Counted from the stretch's first letter, positions 46,838 through 56,158 are shown. The stretch: DNA of 64,000 nucleotides from Oscillatoria acuminata PCC 6304 (GCF_000317105.1 NC_019693.1:7069227-7133226), one strand, 5' to 3'. Numbers and translations are program-made. The notes: generated from the sequence alone by a model not told the origin.

Positions 46838-47683
46838 ATGCAGGGCCACCCGACCATGAGGAACACTGCCACCGACTCCGGAAGTAATCAGCGCAACTGG
46901 CTGGCCTTAAGCATTGGCAATTCGAGACTCCACTGGGCCTGGTTTCAGGGAGAGATTTGCAAACAGGTGTGGCACACACTTCATTTAGACGCCTCTGCCG
47001 GGGAAAAGCTGATTCATGCCTGGAACCGGGGTGAGTTATGGTGTGGGGGTCTGGAGTCTCCCGGTCCCCTAGGGGGTGAGGCGATCGCCCCCAACCCGCC
47101 CCTGTGGATCGCCTCGGTCGTTCCCCAACAGTCAGCGCTTTGGCAGTCTTACGGAAGATTAAATATTATTAGTCTGGAGAATTTACCCCTGTTGGGAGTT
47201 TATCCTACCTTGGGAATCGATCGCGCCTTGGCCTTAGTGGGGGCAGCCGGGAAATGGGGTTGGCCGGTTTTAGTCGTGGATGCAGGAACCGCCCTCACCT
47301 TGACCGGGGCGGATCCCGAGGGCCGATTAGTCGGAGGGGCAATTCTCCCAGGGTTTGGGTTACAACTCCAATCGTTAACGGAAAAAACCGCAGCATTACC
47401 TCCGGTAACATTTCCAGGGACCTTACCCCCACGCTGGGCTTTAACCACCGCTGAGGCGATCGCTTCTGGGGTACTGTATGGGATTGGGGCTGGGGTACGA
47501 GACTTTATCGACGATTGGAAAGAACGCTTTCCCACCTCTGCTGTGGTGATCACCGGGGGAGGCGGGGAAATCTTGCTGAGATATCTCCACCAGAGTGCGC
47601 CGGAGATGGCAAAACAGGCGATCGCCATGCCGGATCTGATTTTTGCGGGGATTTGCTGCATCAAACAACAGCAATCGGGGTAA
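46838..47683 (+). CDS. coaX: type III pantothenate kinase
   Basis: 281 residues. The ASKHA-type fold shows LALSIGNSRLHWAWF (phosphate-1 loop; the usual acidic residue before GN is replaced by Ser-Ile, as in other cyanobacterial versions), LGIDRALALVGA, VVDAGTALTLTGAD and ITGGGGEILL. CoaX phosphorylates pantothenate, the first step of coenzyme A synthesis, without being feedback-inhibited by CoA. ATG at 46838 is given; 46856 is equally plausible. Convergent with the hydrolase gene, 18 bp apart. Confidence 0.92.
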   Translation: MQGHPTMRNTATDSGSNQRNWLALSIGNSRLHWAWFQGEICKQVWHTLHLDASAGEKLIHAWNRGELWCGGLESPGPLGGEAIAPNPPLWIASVVPQQSALWQSYGRLNIISLENLPLLGVYPTLGIDRALALVGAAGKWGWPVLVVDAGTALTLTGADPEGRLVGGAILPGFGLQLQSLTEKTAALPPVTFPGTLPPRWALTTAEAIASGVLYGIGAGVRDFIDDWKERFPTSAVVITGGGGEILLRYLHQSAPEMAKQAIAMPDLIFAGICCIKQQQSG

Positions 47684-47701
47684 AGTTGACCCCGCCTCGG
47701 T

Positions 47702-48523
47702 TTAAGCCTCTAAATTAGAAATAAAATCTCCAATCTGTTGGGCCACCAGATCCGGGAGTTCCTCGGGTAAATTAGACTTACCTTCGGGAATGCGGCGTAA
47801 ATTGGCATCAGCGATCGCCCGATGGTAGGTTTCCGATAAAGCGACTGCCGTCGGGGTATCGCGATCGCCGATTAAAATCAAAACCGGAATTTTCAGCCAA
47901 CTCAAGCGGTCCTGCAACAACTCCCCTTCAATTTCACTTTTCCGACGTTGGAACAAAATCTGACAAGCTACCCCAAATTTTTGCAAGCGATCCGTATTTA
48001 ACAAGGCTTGATGCATCACTTGGTGCAAGCGCAAGATTCTAGCGAGAGGAAAGAGGACCGATTGTAGCTTGCGAATCAAGGGCAATGCCTGAATCCAAAG
48101 GCGAGTCCGGAACCAGCGCTTTTTCAAGCCTTCCACCTGGACCCCTTCCGGTGCCAACAACACCAATCCTGGCACAACCTCGGGATATTTCAGGGCGTAA
48201 CTCGCTGCCACCCAAGCGCCTAGAGAGTCACCCACCAGATAAACGGGTCCGGGGTTGACCGTTTCCAGAAATTCGTGTAGACACTCCACCTGGAGGGCGA
48301 TCGAGTAGTGGATATTCGGCTGTTCCGACTCACCGAACCCGAGTAAATCTAAGGCAAAACAGTGATAATTGGCCCGCAGGCGCTCAATCACCGGCACCCA
48401 TTGAGCGCTATCGCTCCACGAACCATGCAAAAATACTAGAGTAAGTCCCTCCTGGCCGACTTCACGCCAGAATAGTTGCCCTTGGGACAGTTTGATTCGG
48501 GAATTGCGGAGCGGTAGAGTCAT
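47702..48523 (-). CDS. alpha/beta hydrolase
   Basis: 273 residues. Oxyanion-hole region FLHGSWSDSAQW (about 32-43), nucleophile elbow VGDSLGAW (Ser about 98), the Asp-containing ILIGDRDTP strand (about 217-225), and a cap domain between them. The catalytic histidine is not obvious in the usual G-H position near the C-terminus (EGKSNLPEELPDLVAQ), where asparagine appears in place of histidine, so this member may be inactive or use a shifted residue. Substrate unknown. Confidence 0.85.
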   Translation of the reverse strand: MTLPLRNSRIKLSQGQLFWREVGQEGLTLVFLHGSWSDSAQWVPVIERLRANYHCFALDLLGFGESEQPNIHYSIALQVECLHEFLETVNPGPVYLVGDSLGAWVAASYALKYPEVVPGLVLLAPEGVQVEGLKKRWFRTRLWIQALPLIRKLQSVLFPLARILRLHQVMHQALLNTDRLQKFGVACQILFQRRKSEIEGELLQDRLSWLKIPVLILIGDRDTPTAVALSETYHRAIADANLRRIPEGKSNLPEELPDLVAQQIGDFISNLEA

Positions 48524-48658
48524 CCTGAGTCCTTGAAACGCATCCGTATCGAGTTAAGGGTTTTATGAGGCCAGAGGAGTTGAGGAGCGCAGTTGAAAGA
48601 AGGAAGCCCGAGGCCACTCCTCCTCGCCCAAATCAGGCTACCATGCTCCTCGACCAAA

Positions 48659-49114
48659 TTAAGCGACGGTCGTCACACCATTGAGAAAGTCCTGTAATTG
48701 GCGATCGTGGTCATGGGACAGTTGACCCAGGGGTAGAGAATCCCGGTCAAATGCCTTGACCTCCAGAATTTCAGCCGTATCGTAAATTTTCATTTCCCCC
48801 TGCACCTGTGCCGCGACGACGACGCAGATCGAATGAATCCGAGGATCGCGATCGGGGGCGGAATAAATTCCGATTAAGCGACCGACTTCAGTCACTTCTA
48901 GGCCAGTTTCTTCCGTGAGTTCCCGTTTTAAGGTATTCGGAATATCTTCTCCCCAGTCCACCATGCCTCCAGGTAGACCCCACTTGCCATTATCGCGACG
49001 CCGGATCAACACGATTTGACCGTTGTCTAACAGGGGAATAATGCTAATTCCGAGGACGGGATGTCGAAACATAATCCCGAGTACGGCTTGCGTAAAATGC
49101 CATAAGCGCTTCAT
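48659..49114 (-). CDS. Nudix hydrolase
   Basis: 151 residues. Complete Nudix box from GGMVDWGEDIPNTLKREL to TEETGLEV (about 48-73), with the REx2EE metal-binding glutamates (RELTEE). The N-terminal part contains a hydrophobic amphipathic region (VLGIMFRHPVLGISIIPLL). Members cleave nucleoside diphosphates linked to other groups, such as ADP-ribose or NUDP-sugars; the substrate here is not determinable. It is upstream of the hydrolase gene on the same strand, 135 bp apart, so co-transcription is possible. Confidence 0.9.
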   Translation of the reverse strand: MKRLWHFTQAVLGIMFRHPVLGISIIPLLDNGQIVLIRRRDNGKWGLPGGMVDWGEDIPNTLKRELTEETGLEVTEVGRLIGIYSAPDRDPRIHSICVVVAAQVQGEMKIYDTAEILEVKAFDRDSLPLGQLSHDHDRQLQDFLNGVTTVA

Positions 49115-50061
49115 AAATTAAATCATCCTGGATTCAACGACCACGACCCAGACTCCCTCTTTCTACCCCGATCGCCTTGTTGTTGAGGCTCGATCTGACT
49201 CCCTCCCTCTGCTCCATGAGCAAAAATCAACGTGGAAACACCCCAGTGACTTGAACCCCGAAATGAAACCGTTGCTAACCCGTCCTGATTTTAACTTACA
49301 ACCTACTAGAATCATCATCGTTGATGAGTCTACAGGATTTCAAGACACCAAATCCTGATTTTCCCAAGTTCGTAGTAACGACTTCAGTCGTTCCCCCCAT
49401 CACCCCCATCCCCCCATCACCCCCATCCTTCCATCCCTTAATGACCAATGACCAATGACCAATGACCAATGACCAATGACCAATGACCAATGACCAATGA
49501 CCAATGACTTATCCACCCCAGGATGGGGATAGCTCTTTACTGTTATCATGGATTCAGTGCTACGCAAGTTCGGTAATGCCTGAGATTGAGATTCCATAGA
49601 ACTCATCTGTAGTCTTTGCCGAGAGCAATTCGAGAAATTGTGCGTTCCCTGGCATAAAATAGTGGATCGGATTCATCCTTACAGTAGCGGGCATCAACCG
49701 CCCCATCTCAAAGAGACTCACAGGATGAGGGGCGATCGCTTGCTTTTTTTCGGGAGAAAGGTTCTCATCTCAACCCGAATGGATGGGATTAAACCTATGC
49801 CCATCTGAAATGGGTGATCTGGGGTTCACCCTCTGTTAAAACTGCTCGGATATCGGGTGGGAGTGCTCAACCGCACCCCTGCTTTCAGGAATTCAGTCCC
49901 CTTGCCCTGTTTGTTTTAACTCTTGAAAAAGTGCAATTGATAACTGTGCAATCGAGGGTGTGATCGCCGGGGGGTCAGTCTTGTACCTCGCGGCGATCGC
50001 ACCCGAGAGCTACCCTAGAGCCAAGAGTCATTTTTGTTGTTTATCCATGAGGTCCATAATA
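49115..50061. other. intergenic region, heptamer repeats only
   Basis: Apart from the heptamer array at 49441-49508 and the CCCCCATCA tracts at about 49396-49430, I see no gene here. Reading frames across the array (giving VIGHWSL or similar) are by-products of the repeat. The stretch from about 49700 onward leads to the small basic protein gene; no promoter hexamers stand out. Confidence 0.5.
49441..49508. repeat. tandem heptamer array (ATGACCA)n
   Basis: About ten uninterrupted copies of a 7-bp unit ATGACCA (complement TGGTCAT, equivalent to TTGGTCA). This is the short tandemly repeated repetitive (STRR) type described in filamentous cyanobacteria. Length variation between strains is expected. 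It lies in noncoding DNA next to low-complexity CCCCCATC tracts. Confidence 0.85.
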
Positions 50062-50229
50062 ATGGCAAAACGTCGCAATCCTAAAAAAGAAAAAGCACAA
50101 CGGAACAAAGCATATGCGCGCCAATTCCGCAAACCGACTAATTCCGGTCGCTTTTTCAAGAACCGTAACTCTAATATGAATGGCAACCGTGACGAAAACA
50201 GTGAAAACACTGAAGGGGAAGAAAACTAA
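50062..50229 (+). CDS. small basic conserved protein
   Basis: 55 residues beginning MAKRRNPKKEKAQRNKAYAR, from ATG 50062; an upstream in-frame start at 49960 gives an implausible leader. Very basic N-terminal half (RNKAYARQFRKPTNSGRFFK) and acidic C-terminal tail (NRDENSENTEGEEN). Similar small MAKRRN... proteins occur widely in cyanobacteria and may bind RNA or ribosomes, but the function is not known. GAGG lies about 10 nt before the ATG. Confidence 0.75.
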   Translation: MAKRRNPKKEKAQRNKAYARQFRKPTNSGRFFKNRNSNMNGNRDENSENTEGEEN

Positions 50230-51396
50230 CGGAATGCTCTGGGATTTAGATCTCAGTCATGGAGGAGTTTATCCCCCGATGAAATTGGGCCAATCAAGAG
50301 TAATGAAGTACGCTTGAGTCAAAGATTTTTGAGGGATTTGGGAGAGTAAAGGGGAGTCGAAGTGAAGGGTCAGTTGCCAAAGAGGTGACTGGCCACTTTG
50401 TACTCCCGGGTTATGAACCCGAAAAATCGAGCCGTTGTATGGAGAACATCTTCTAACCTCGCAACTCGAATCTCCCAGTGGGAAAAACATCAGTTCTGAG
50501 TGGGCGATCGCCATGAGATTGCCCACTACCGAATTTTTCTGGGATTCCGAGGCGATCGCCTGCCTAGATTGAGTCCTCAACGGGCTTCTTAAGGGCTTCA
50601 AACCCTTTCTGTGTGGGTCACTCCACTACCCTGTTACCCATTCGCTACGTCAACTCGGGGCAATTCATCCCCTTTCAAATTCTCCTCGTTACCAAAAGAG
50701 ACTCCCTGAAAAACTGACTGAAACAAGTTGAGGGATAACCGCAGCTCACCCTAAAATTTTTCAGTCTAAGACAAAACTCCAAACCCCCCGAAGGCAGAGG
50801 GGAAAGGAGCCAGACCATTAGGCGGACCTTGATCAATTCACGGAGAAAGCCAAAATTGAAGATTTTTCTTTCTCATGCCGGAAATTCGTTAAAACTTTAT
50901 AAAAACTCGTTTTTCTACCTCCTAAAATTCGTTAAAACTTTATAAAAATGGGTTTCCGGGACTGCATAAATTAGATAAAATTTGAATAAAACTAACCCTA
51001 GAAGAGGGGAGAGAAAAGGGGGATATCCCGGGAAGGAGGGGAAACTTCACGGACCCCCTCAGATCGGGCAATGGGGTCGCAACGCCTTAATCCAGAGGAA
51101 AACCTCACTCCCTCCCATCGCTTTTGCTGCTGAAAAATACCCATTTCGGTGAGTAAACTTGAAATTTCCGCGATCGGGCAAAGTTCTAACCCCTTGAGTG
51201 CTTTCCTGGGACACAGAGCCTCAATCTATTCTGATTTGGACTGATGAAAAAGGGTCCTATCCAGGGGTAAAGTAAAAGAAACGTAACAGCGTTTGTCCCT
51301 TCAAGGGGTAGGGTAAAAATCGCGATAGCGAGACAGGCGCTGGGTCTGTTGTATGCAGAGAAACGGCTCATAGAGCGGCACGGAGTAAAAAAAGCA
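50230..51396. other. long intergenic region with a 24-bp direct repeat
   Basis: About 1.17 kb without a supported gene. Two identical 24-bp copies (AAATTCGTTAAAACTTTATA plus AAAA) lie at 50882-50905 and 50925-50948, 43 bp apart, in the leader of the WD40 gene at 51397. A weak minus-strand reading frame (50269-50601, TTG start) lacks support. No promoter could be assigned with confidence. Confidence 0.5.
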
Positions 51397-53550
51397 ATGG
51401 CAAATCATCCAACTCAGCCAGTCAATGCTCAGGCGGCGATCGCAGATATCGAAGCAAGAATCGAGACCCTCACCACGGCTGTAAAGCAGGGACCTTCAGG
51501 ATTAGAGCAGGTCATCAAGGCATTAAAGGACGAATCAGAACCCGTGCAGCGTGCAGCCTATTTGCTGCTGCGAAATCGGCCCGAACTAGAGGTTCGTAAA
51601 GCCTTACAAGACTATAACCCCTATCGCTTTTTTAAGTGCATCCGCACGATGGGGGGACATTCCAGCCGGATTTATTCCGTGGCAATTAGTCCCAATGGCC
51701 GGTTGGCGGCTAGTGGTAGCAATGACAATACAATTAAACTCTGGAATCTGGAAACTGGAGAAGAACTCGGCATTCTCAGTGGACATTCCGATTGGGTGGA
51801 TTCCGTCGCCTTTAGTCCCGATGGTCGTTTGCTCGCCAGTGGCAGTGGAGATGCCACCCTCAAACTCTGGACCATTCATCCGGAAAACTCTCCCAAAATC
51901 GCCTCCCTCAAACAGACCCTCACCGGCCATTCCCGGTGGGTTACCTCGGTCACCTTTAGTCCCGATAGCCAACTCCTGGTTTCTGGTTCCAAGGATAATA
52001 CGATTAAACTCTGGAATATTGAGACTGGGGAAGACGTTAGAACTTTAGAGGGTCATTACGACTGGGTATATTCCGTCGCTTTCAGTCCCGATGGTAAACA
52101 GTTGGTCAGTGGCGGAGACAGCACCGTTAAATTATGGAATCTTGACACTGGGGAAGAATTACAGACCTTTACCGGACATCGCGACTGGGTGTATTCCGTC
52201 GCCTTTAGTCCCGATGGACAGCAGATTGCCAGTGGCAGTGAAGATGGCACGATTAAACTGTGGAGTGTGAGTGACCCGAGGGCGATCGCCACCCTTACTG
52301 GCCATACTGCGGGAGTCAATGCTGTCACCTTCAGTTTGGAGGGACGGTTGCTGATCAGTGCCAGTGCCGATGATACGGTGCAACTGTGGAATGTAGAAAC
52401 CGGAAAAATCCCTGACGATTCCGCCTTAAAAATCCTCAGAGGACATGGAGAGTGGGTCAGTTCCCTGGCGATCGCTCCCGATGGACGCCGGTTAGTCAGC
52501 GGCAGCGGCGATCGCACCCTAAAACTCTGGAGTTTAGAAACCGGGGAAGAACTCCGCACCCTGGGAGGAGACGCCGAGTGGGTGGATTCCGTCGTCTTTA
52601 CCCCCGATGGTCAAATGGTCGGCAGTGGCAGTGGTGGAGACACCGCCAAATGGAACCTGCATAGTGGCGAAGAACTGCGATCGCTCAGTGGCATCTCTAG
52701 CTGGGTCGAAGACATCGCCGTCAGTCCCGACGGCAGTCGCGTCGCCAGTGGCAGTGAAGATGGACTCGTCAAAATCTGGAGTCTCAACAGTGGCGTTCTC
52801 GCCATCCTCCTCTCCGGACATACCGAAGGCGTTTGGTCCGTCACCTTCAGTCCCGATAGCAAACTCCTTGCTTCCGGTAGCGGCGATGAAACCATCAAAA
52901 TCTGGAACCTGCAAACCGGCAAAGAAATTCGCACCCTACGCGGTCATTCCTATCGCGTCGATGCCGTCGTCATGCATCCCAAACTGCCCATTTTAGCCAG
53001 TGGGTCCGCTGATGAAACCATCAAACTCTGGAACCTTGACACTGGAGTAGAAATTAGCACCTTAGAAGGCCATTCCGATGCCGTATCCTCGGTTCTGTTC
53101 AGTCCCGATGGGGAATCTTTAGCCAGTAGCAGCATGGATGGCACCATCAAACTCTGGAACTGGAATGCCTCAGAAGAACTCGGCACCTTAGAGGGTCATG
53201 CCGATGCGGTTAATTCCATCAGCTTTAGTCCTACCGGCAAAACCATCGCCAGTGGTTGTGAAGATGGCACTATCAAACTCTGGAACTTGCTCACCTATGA
53301 GGAACGCGGTACTCTTTTGGCTCATTCAGAACCCGTTAATTCCGTCGCCTTCAGTCGCGATGGCTATCAATTGGCCAGTGGCAGTGCAGACAGTACCCTC
53401 AAAATCTGGCATCTGCGGACGGGGAAAGAATTCCGGATGTTTTCAGGCCATTCTAACTGGGTCAATGCCGTTGCCTTCAGTCCCTCCACTTCCCATTTCA
53501 TCGTCAGTGGCAGCGCGGATGGGACGGTTAAAGTTTGGGGAGTGGAGTAA
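51397..53550 (+). CDS. 15-repeat WD40 protein
   Basis: About 717 residues from ATG 51397 (MANHPTQPVNAQ), with GGAG upstream; ATG at 51349 is less likely. N-terminal helical module (EPVQRAAYLLLRNRPELEVR, then DYNPYRFFKCIRTMGGH) followed by 15 WD40 repeats. Repeats 8 and 9 have lost the GH dipeptide (GGDAEWV, SGISSWV). Fifteen repeats would give two propellers with one repeat in excess or shared. No enzymatic domain, so a scaffold role is inferred. Downstream is a nonamer repeat tail, not another gene. Confidence 0.92.
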   Translation: MANHPTQPVNAQAAIADIEARIETLTTAVKQGPSGLEQVIKALKDESEPVQRAAYLLLRNRPELEVRKALQDYNPYRFFKCIRTMGGHSSRIYSVAISPNGRLAASGSNDNTIKLWNLETGEELGILSGHSDWVDSVAFSPDGRLLASGSGDATLKLWTIHPENSPKIASLKQTLTGHSRWVTSVTFSPDSQLLVSGSKDNTIKLWNIETGEDVRTLEGHYDWVYSVAFSPDGKQLVSGGDSTVKLWNLDTGEELQTFTGHRDWVYSVAFSPDGQQIASGSEDGTIKLWSVSDPRAIATLTGHTAGVNAVTFSLEGRLLISASADDTVQLWNVETGKIPDDSALKILRGHGEWVSSLAIAPDGRRLVSGSGDRTLKLWSLETGEELRTLGGDAEWVDSVVFTPDGQMVGSGSGGDTAKWNLHSGEELRSLSGISSWVEDIAVSPDGSRVASGSEDGLVKIWSLNSGVLAILLSGHTEGVWSVTFSPDSKLLASGSGDETIKIWNLQTGKEIRTLRGHSYRVDAVVMHPKLPILASGSADETIKLWNLDTGVEISTLEGHSDAVSSVLFSPDGESLASSSMDGTIKLWNWNASEELGTLEGHADAVNSISFSPTGKTIASGCEDGTIKLWNLLTYEERGTLLAHSEPVNSVAFSRDGYQLASGSADSTLKIWHLRTGKEFRMFSGHSNWVNAVAFSPSTSHFIVSGSADGTVKVWGVE

Positions 53551-54094
53551 TGGAGGAGATGGGGGAGATGGGGGAGACCGCCATCGAGATGGGGGAGATG
53601 GGGGAGACTTACAACTTGCCGTTCGCTCATTTTTTTTAGGGGTTCGGAGAATTATAAAACACTATATATAGTGTTTTGGCTTAAATACTCAGAACAAATC
53701 AGTAACTGGGGCATAAAACACACATAAAATGACTTTTGTCAAGAGCGACCCAGGAAGTCTGTAACCCTCATTCCCTCGTAGGCCATCTCAAAACCTCAAT
53801 TAAAAATGAGCGAACCATAAGTTACAAGAGGTGTAGTTAAGTGTAAAAAACCTACTCTTGTAAGCAACCTCCCCATCTCAGCAATTCTCATTTTGACCAG
53901 CATCCTGTCCAGGAGGCCAAACCTTGAACGAAGGAATGGGGCTTTCAAGAAGCACTCTTGAGACTGTTCTCAATAAGATTGAGCAAAATTTCCATAAGGA
54001 GAATTGCTGTCCCCATCTTCCCCATCTTCCCCATCTCCCAAACTCATGTTAAGATTGTGAATTGCCGCGTTTATAGTAGTAAAGCCAAAAATCA
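53551..54094. other. intergenic region with several repeats and palindrome
   Basis: Contains the GGGGGAGAT-type repeats (about 53553-53609), a perfect 22-bp palindrome at 53656-53677 (half-site AAAACACTATA), a solitary arm of the 20141-20297 element (about 53848-53872) and CCCCATCTT tandem units near 54011-54039. The last 50 bp carries the rpsO promoter candidate. Confidence 0.6.
54049..54077 (+). promoter_or_regulatory. candidate promoter of rpsO
   Basis: TTAAGA, 17-bp spacer, TATAGT just before rpsO. The transcript would start about 10-12 nt before the ATG, giving a very short leader without an evident Shine-Dalgarno. Confidence 0.35.
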
Positions 54095-54364
54095 ATGACC
54101 CTGACGCAAGAGCGCAAACACGAACTCATCAACGAATATCAAATCCATGAGACCGATACCGGATCGGCAGATGTGCAAGTGGCCATGTTGACCACTCGGA
54201 TTAACCAACTCAGTGCACACCTGAAAACCAACAAAAAAGACCACTCCTCCAGAAGAGGATTGTTGAAAATGATTGGTCAGCGCAAGCGCTTACTGGCTTA
54301 TATTTTGAAACAAGACCAAGCCCGCTATCGCGCTTTGATTACCCGCCTCGGGATTCGGGGTTAG
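54095..54364 (+). CDS. rpsO: 30S ribosomal protein uS15
   Basis: 89 residues, the usual length. Family hallmarks are [40 protein letters not shown] and RKRLLAYI, making the four-helix fold that binds 16S rRNA at the helix 20-22 junction early in 30S assembly. It is followed after 15 bp by the PAM68-type gene, implying co-transcription. No anomalies. Confidence 0.98.
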   Translation: MTLTQERKHELINEYQIHETDTGSADVQVAMLTTRINQLSAHLKTNKKDHSSRRGLLKMIGQRKRLLAYILKQDQARYRALITRLGIRG

Positions 54365-54379
54365 ACCTAACAAAAGCCA

Positions 54380-54847
54380 ATGTCACAGGAACCCCAACGA
54401 AATCGGTTACCGTTTGAGCCTAAACGGAAAAAACCGGCCAAAAACAACTCAACCCCCAAGGCATCCGAAACTCCAGAATCTGGAAAACCGAAAGATACCG
54501 CTCGTCGTCCGATGTCCAAAGAAGACCGGGCCATTCCCGAAGTGGTCAGCCAACGCATGGTGAGTCGGATGGCAATCTTGTGCGGGGTTCCGACTGCTTT
54601 GGGGATGTTTACATTTATCGCCAGCTATTTTGTGATCACTGGGGACTTGTTCCCCTTGCCTAATTTCGCCGTTGTCCTAGTGAGCATGGGCTGCTTTGGA
54701 CTGGGGGTGATTGGGCTAACCTACGGTGTCCTTTCGGCATCTTGGGATGAAGAGATCCCCGGATCCCTGTTAGGTTGGCAGGAGTTTACCACCAATTTTG
54801 GCCGCATGAATGCAGCTAGAAGAGAGGCGAAGCAAAAAAGCCAGTAG
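54380..54847 (+). CDS. PAM68-like photosystem II assembly protein (DUF3464)
   Basis: 155 residues: a disordered basic N-terminus (about 1-45), the motif KEDRAIPEVVSQRMVSRM, two transmembrane helices (about 60-82 and 92-115), then SASWDEEIPGSLLGWQEF, a family signature. PAM68 homologues promote early PSII (D1 precursor/RC) assembly in the thylakoid membrane. Its location behind rpsO in an apparent operon is consistent with cyanobacterial gene orders. Confident assignment by motif, not by test. Confidence 0.88.
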   Translation: MSQEPQRNRLPFEPKRKKPAKNNSTPKASETPESGKPKDTARRPMSKEDRAIPEVVSQRMVSRMAILCGVPTALGMFTFIASYFVITGDLFPLPNFAVVLVSMGCFGLGVIGLTYGVLSASWDEEIPGSLLGWQEFTTNFGRMNAARREAKQKSQ

Positions 54848-55062
54848 TCATTTGTCATCGGTCATTTGTCGTCTGAGGGGGACATGGACAAATGACCCAT
54901 GCACCATTTTTCCATTTTAGAATTCGCGGGCGATCGGCGATCGGCTGCTCTTTAGCGGAGTGCTGAACATTGCTAGAAAGAAGCCATCAATTAGGAATAG
55001 CCGATCGCCGACGAGAGTCGTTAAAGAGTCTGTACAAAAGCAAATAAGCCCCGTAACATACC

Positions 55063-56127
55063 ATGATCATTGTAATGAAGGTCGGCACACCCGAAGCCGA
55101 AATTGACCGCCTCAATGCAGAACTGACCGAAAATTGGGGTTTGACCCCGGAGAAAATTGTCGGTCGCTATAAAGTCGTAATTGGACTCGTGGGGGATACG
55201 GCAGATTTGGATCTGCAACAACTCCAGGAGATGAGTCCGGCGATCGAACAAGTCCTGCGGGTAGAACAACCCTTTAAGCGCGTGAGTCGGGAATTCCGCC
55301 ACGGCGAATCTTCAGAAGTTGTGGTGAATACTCCCAATGGACCTGTTCACTTTGGTGAAACTCACCCGATCGTTGTCGTTGCCGGACCCTGTTCCGTTGA
55401 AAATGAGGACATGATTGTTGAGACGGCCCGCCGAGTCAAAGCGGCTGGGGCCAAGTTTTTGCGAGGGGGCGCATTTAAACCCCGCACCTCGCCTTATGCG
55501 TTCCAAGGACATGGCGAAAGTGCGTTAGAGTTACTCGCCACAGCGCGGGAAGTGACTGGGTTGGGAATTATTACCGAACTGATGGATGCGTCAGATTTGG
55601 AGATGTTAGGCGAAGTCGCCGATGTTATCCAAATTGGGGCGCGGAATATGCATAATTTTTCCCTGCTCAAGAAAGTGGGCGCTCAGGATAAGCCGGTGTT
55701 ACTCAAACGGGGAATGTCGGCCACTATTGAAGAGTGGTTGATGGCAGCGGAGTATATTTTGGCCGCAGGCAATCCCCGGGTGATTTTGTGCGAACGGGGA
55801 ATCCGGACTTTTGACCGGCAGTACACGCGCAATACTTTGGATTTATCGGTAATTCCGGTCCTGCGAAAGCTGACTCACCTACCGATTATGATTGATCCCA
55901 GTCATGGAACGGGTTGGTCGGATCAGGTTCCTTCAATGGCGCGTGCGGCGATCGCAGCAGGAACTGATTCTCTAATGATTGAAGTCCACCCGACGCCCAG
56001 TAAAGCCCTCTCTGATGGACCTCAATCCCTCACCCCCGATCGCTTCGATCGCCTGATGGGAGAAGAGTTAGCCGTCATTGGTAAAGCAGTGGGTCGTTGG
56101 ACTGTCCCCACCCCTGTCTTAGCGTAA
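55063..56127 (+). CDS. aroF: 3-deoxy-7-phosphoheptulonate synthase (DAHP synthase)
   Basis: 354 residues. N-terminal ferredoxin-like regulatory domain (about 1-75; MIIVMKVGTPEAEIDRLNAE), then a type I-beta TIM barrel with GPCSVENEDMIVETAR, GAFKPRTSPYAFQGHG and MIDPSHGTGWSDQVP. It condenses phosphoenolpyruvate and erythrose-4-phosphate, the entry step of aromatic amino acid biosynthesis. The N-terminal domain suggests feedback control by aromatic compounds. A perfect 12-bp inverted repeat (54935-54946 with 54999-55010) lies just upstream and could be a regulatory hairpin. Confidence 0.96.
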   Translation: MIIVMKVGTPEAEIDRLNAELTENWGLTPEKIVGRYKVVIGLVGDTADLDLQQLQEMSPAIEQVLRVEQPFKRVSREFRHGESSEVVVNTPNGPVHFGETHPIVVVAGPCSVENEDMIVETARRVKAAGAKFLRGGAFKPRTSPYAFQGHGESALELLATAREVTGLGIITELMDASDLEMLGEVADVIQIGARNMHNFSLLKKVGAQDKPVLLKRGMSATIEEWLMAAEYILAAGNPRVILCERGIRTFDRQYTRNTLDLSVIPVLRKLTHLPIMIDPSHGTGWSDQVPSMARAAIAAGTDSLMIEVHPTPSKALSDGPQSLTPDRFDRLMGEELAVIGKAVGRWTVPTPVLA

Positions 56128-56158
56128 AAAGCGATTCCATCTTCGAGAATCAGCCCAG

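Noticed and set aside
49296-49606. Reading frames giving repeated VIGHWSL peptides
   Set aside because: By-products of the heptamer array; no start context and no coding signal outside the repeat.
50269-50601. Possible minus-strand protein of 110 residues
   Set aside because: Starts with TTG, lacks a ribosome-binding site and shows no recognisable domain; could not be supported.
51660-53550. Regular repeats in DNA of the WD40 gene
   Set aside because: They are the coding repeats of WD40 blades (about 126 bp), not a separate element.
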